This document shows positions 63,593 through 64,000 of a stretch of DNA of 64,000 nt, one piece after another. A model generated the notes under the pieces. That model saw only the letters and a program-made list of their open reading frames with translations, was not told where the DNA came from and made no database searches. The translations under genes and the position numbers were made by a program. Location of the stretch: NCBI RefSeq assembly GCF_003014695.1, contig NZ_PYAS01000002.1, forward strand, positions 558,001-622,000. Direction: 5' to 3'. This DNA comes from Dyadobacter jiangsuensis (GTDB taxonomy: Bacteria > Bacteroidota > Bacteroidia > Cytophagales > Spirosomataceae). The first letter of the stretch is position 1. Every line of letters starts with the position of its first letter.

Positions 63593-64000
63593 ATGATTTT
63601 TGCACAAATTTCCAAAATAGTAGATCCCATTGCCGTCAAGGTCGACCGCTGGACGGTGGACGCTTACCGTCTGTTGCCTAACCTGTTGATAGCCATTATT
63701 ATCCTCGTTATTTTCAGGTTTCTGTCCCGGCTGGGCGGGAAGTTTATAGAAAGGATATTGGGTCACGCGTCGCAGAATGTGGCGCTGGTTGGTTTGATTT
63801 CAACTATTACCCGCATTGCGATTATCACAACCGGCTTCTTTTTTGCATTAGGTGTTTTGGGACTGGATAAAACGGTAACGTCACTTCTCGCAGGCGCGGG
63901 CGTGCTTGCGCTGGCGCTCGGTTTTGCATTCCAGGATCTCACGACCAACTTCATTTCCGGCGCATTCATTGCCATTCAGCGACCCATTCAGGTAGGGGAT
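63593..64000 (+). CDS. MscS-type mechanosensitive channel, 3' end missing
   Basis: The first 136 codons of a small-conductance mechanosensitive channel, cut by the window end. Start at 63593 (MIFAQISKIVDPIAVKVDRW). Three membrane helices are visible (about 28-45, 65-85 and 96-120). The last holds the pore-lining Gly/Ala-rich segment LLAGAGVLALALGFAFQDL, followed by the conserved I-x-x-x-RPIQVGD linker into the MscS beta domain. It protects cells from hypo-osmotic shock. No neighbour to the right can be judged. Confidence 0.93.
   Translation, partial: MIFAQISKIVDPIAVKVDRWTVDAYRLLPNLLIAIIILVIFRFLSRLGGKFIERILGHASQNVALVGLISTITRIAIITTGFFFALGVLGLDKTVTSLLAGAGVLALALGFAFQDLTTNFISGAFIAIQRPIQVGD

Overview
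The window is chromosomal DNA of a Bacteroidota bacterium, most likely a Cytophagales member close to Dyadobacter or Spirosoma. The evidence is SprA of the type IX secretion system (T9SS), GldF, a SusC/SusD pair, a protein with a T9SS C-terminal sorting domain, NagA/NagB with a FucP-type transporter, Tat-exported Gfo/Idh/MocA oxidoreductases, and promoters of the TTTG / TAnnTTTG type. No rRNA, tRNA, insertion sequence or CRISPR array was seen. Both ends of the window cut a gene: sprA at the left, an MscS-type channel at the right.

Layout. 1-12.6 kb: sprA, gcvH, a dihydroorotase-like gene, two DUF4199 membrane proteins, gldF, a sigma/anti-sigma pair and an FAD oxidoreductase. 12.6-17.8 kb: an AT-rich accessory island with a HEPN(Swt1)/DUF5343 pair, a frameshifted AbiC-like gene, a decayed MNT nucleotidyltransferase behind an XRE regulator, a Uma2 nuclease and higBA. 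17.9-31.2 kb: a minus-strand amino-sugar and sugar-processing cluster (three secreted Gfo/Idh/MocA proteins, nagB, nagA, a sugar MFS transporter, a beta-propeller-like protein, a ceramidase-like hydrolase, a Tat-exported DegT aminotransferase, a LacI regulator). 31.4-48.0 kb: a fatty-acid hydroxylase-family protein, susC/susD, two sulfatases, two toxin-antitoxin pairs, a two-component system, two secreted proteins, and a second hydroxylase-family gene preceded by a tiny membrane protein. 48-64 kb: a frameshifted DUF4932-like gene, a DUF1016 relic, DUF1579, a GlxA-type regulator, a very large CBM6-glycoside hydrolase T9SS cargo, a DUF898 protein with an M48 protease, four paralogous lipoproteins, a SHOCT protein and the MscS-type channel.

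The most notable observation is non-coding. Two leaders, before the second sulfatase (39921-40013) and before the small-membrane-protein/hydroxylase pair (46637-46731), fold into the same multi-helix RNA. The loop is conserved, while the outer stem differs in sequence but stays paired in both. These genes and susC also share a promoter with TACTTTG followed at a fixed distance by an inverted repeat. This suggests one regulon joining organosulfate scavenging to a membrane-lipid hydroxylase; a sulfur or sulfonolipid link is inference.

Dispersed palindromic repeats sit in many gaps. Four reading frames (AbiC-like, MNT, DUF4932-like, DUF1016) look broken; some could be assembly errors rather than decay.
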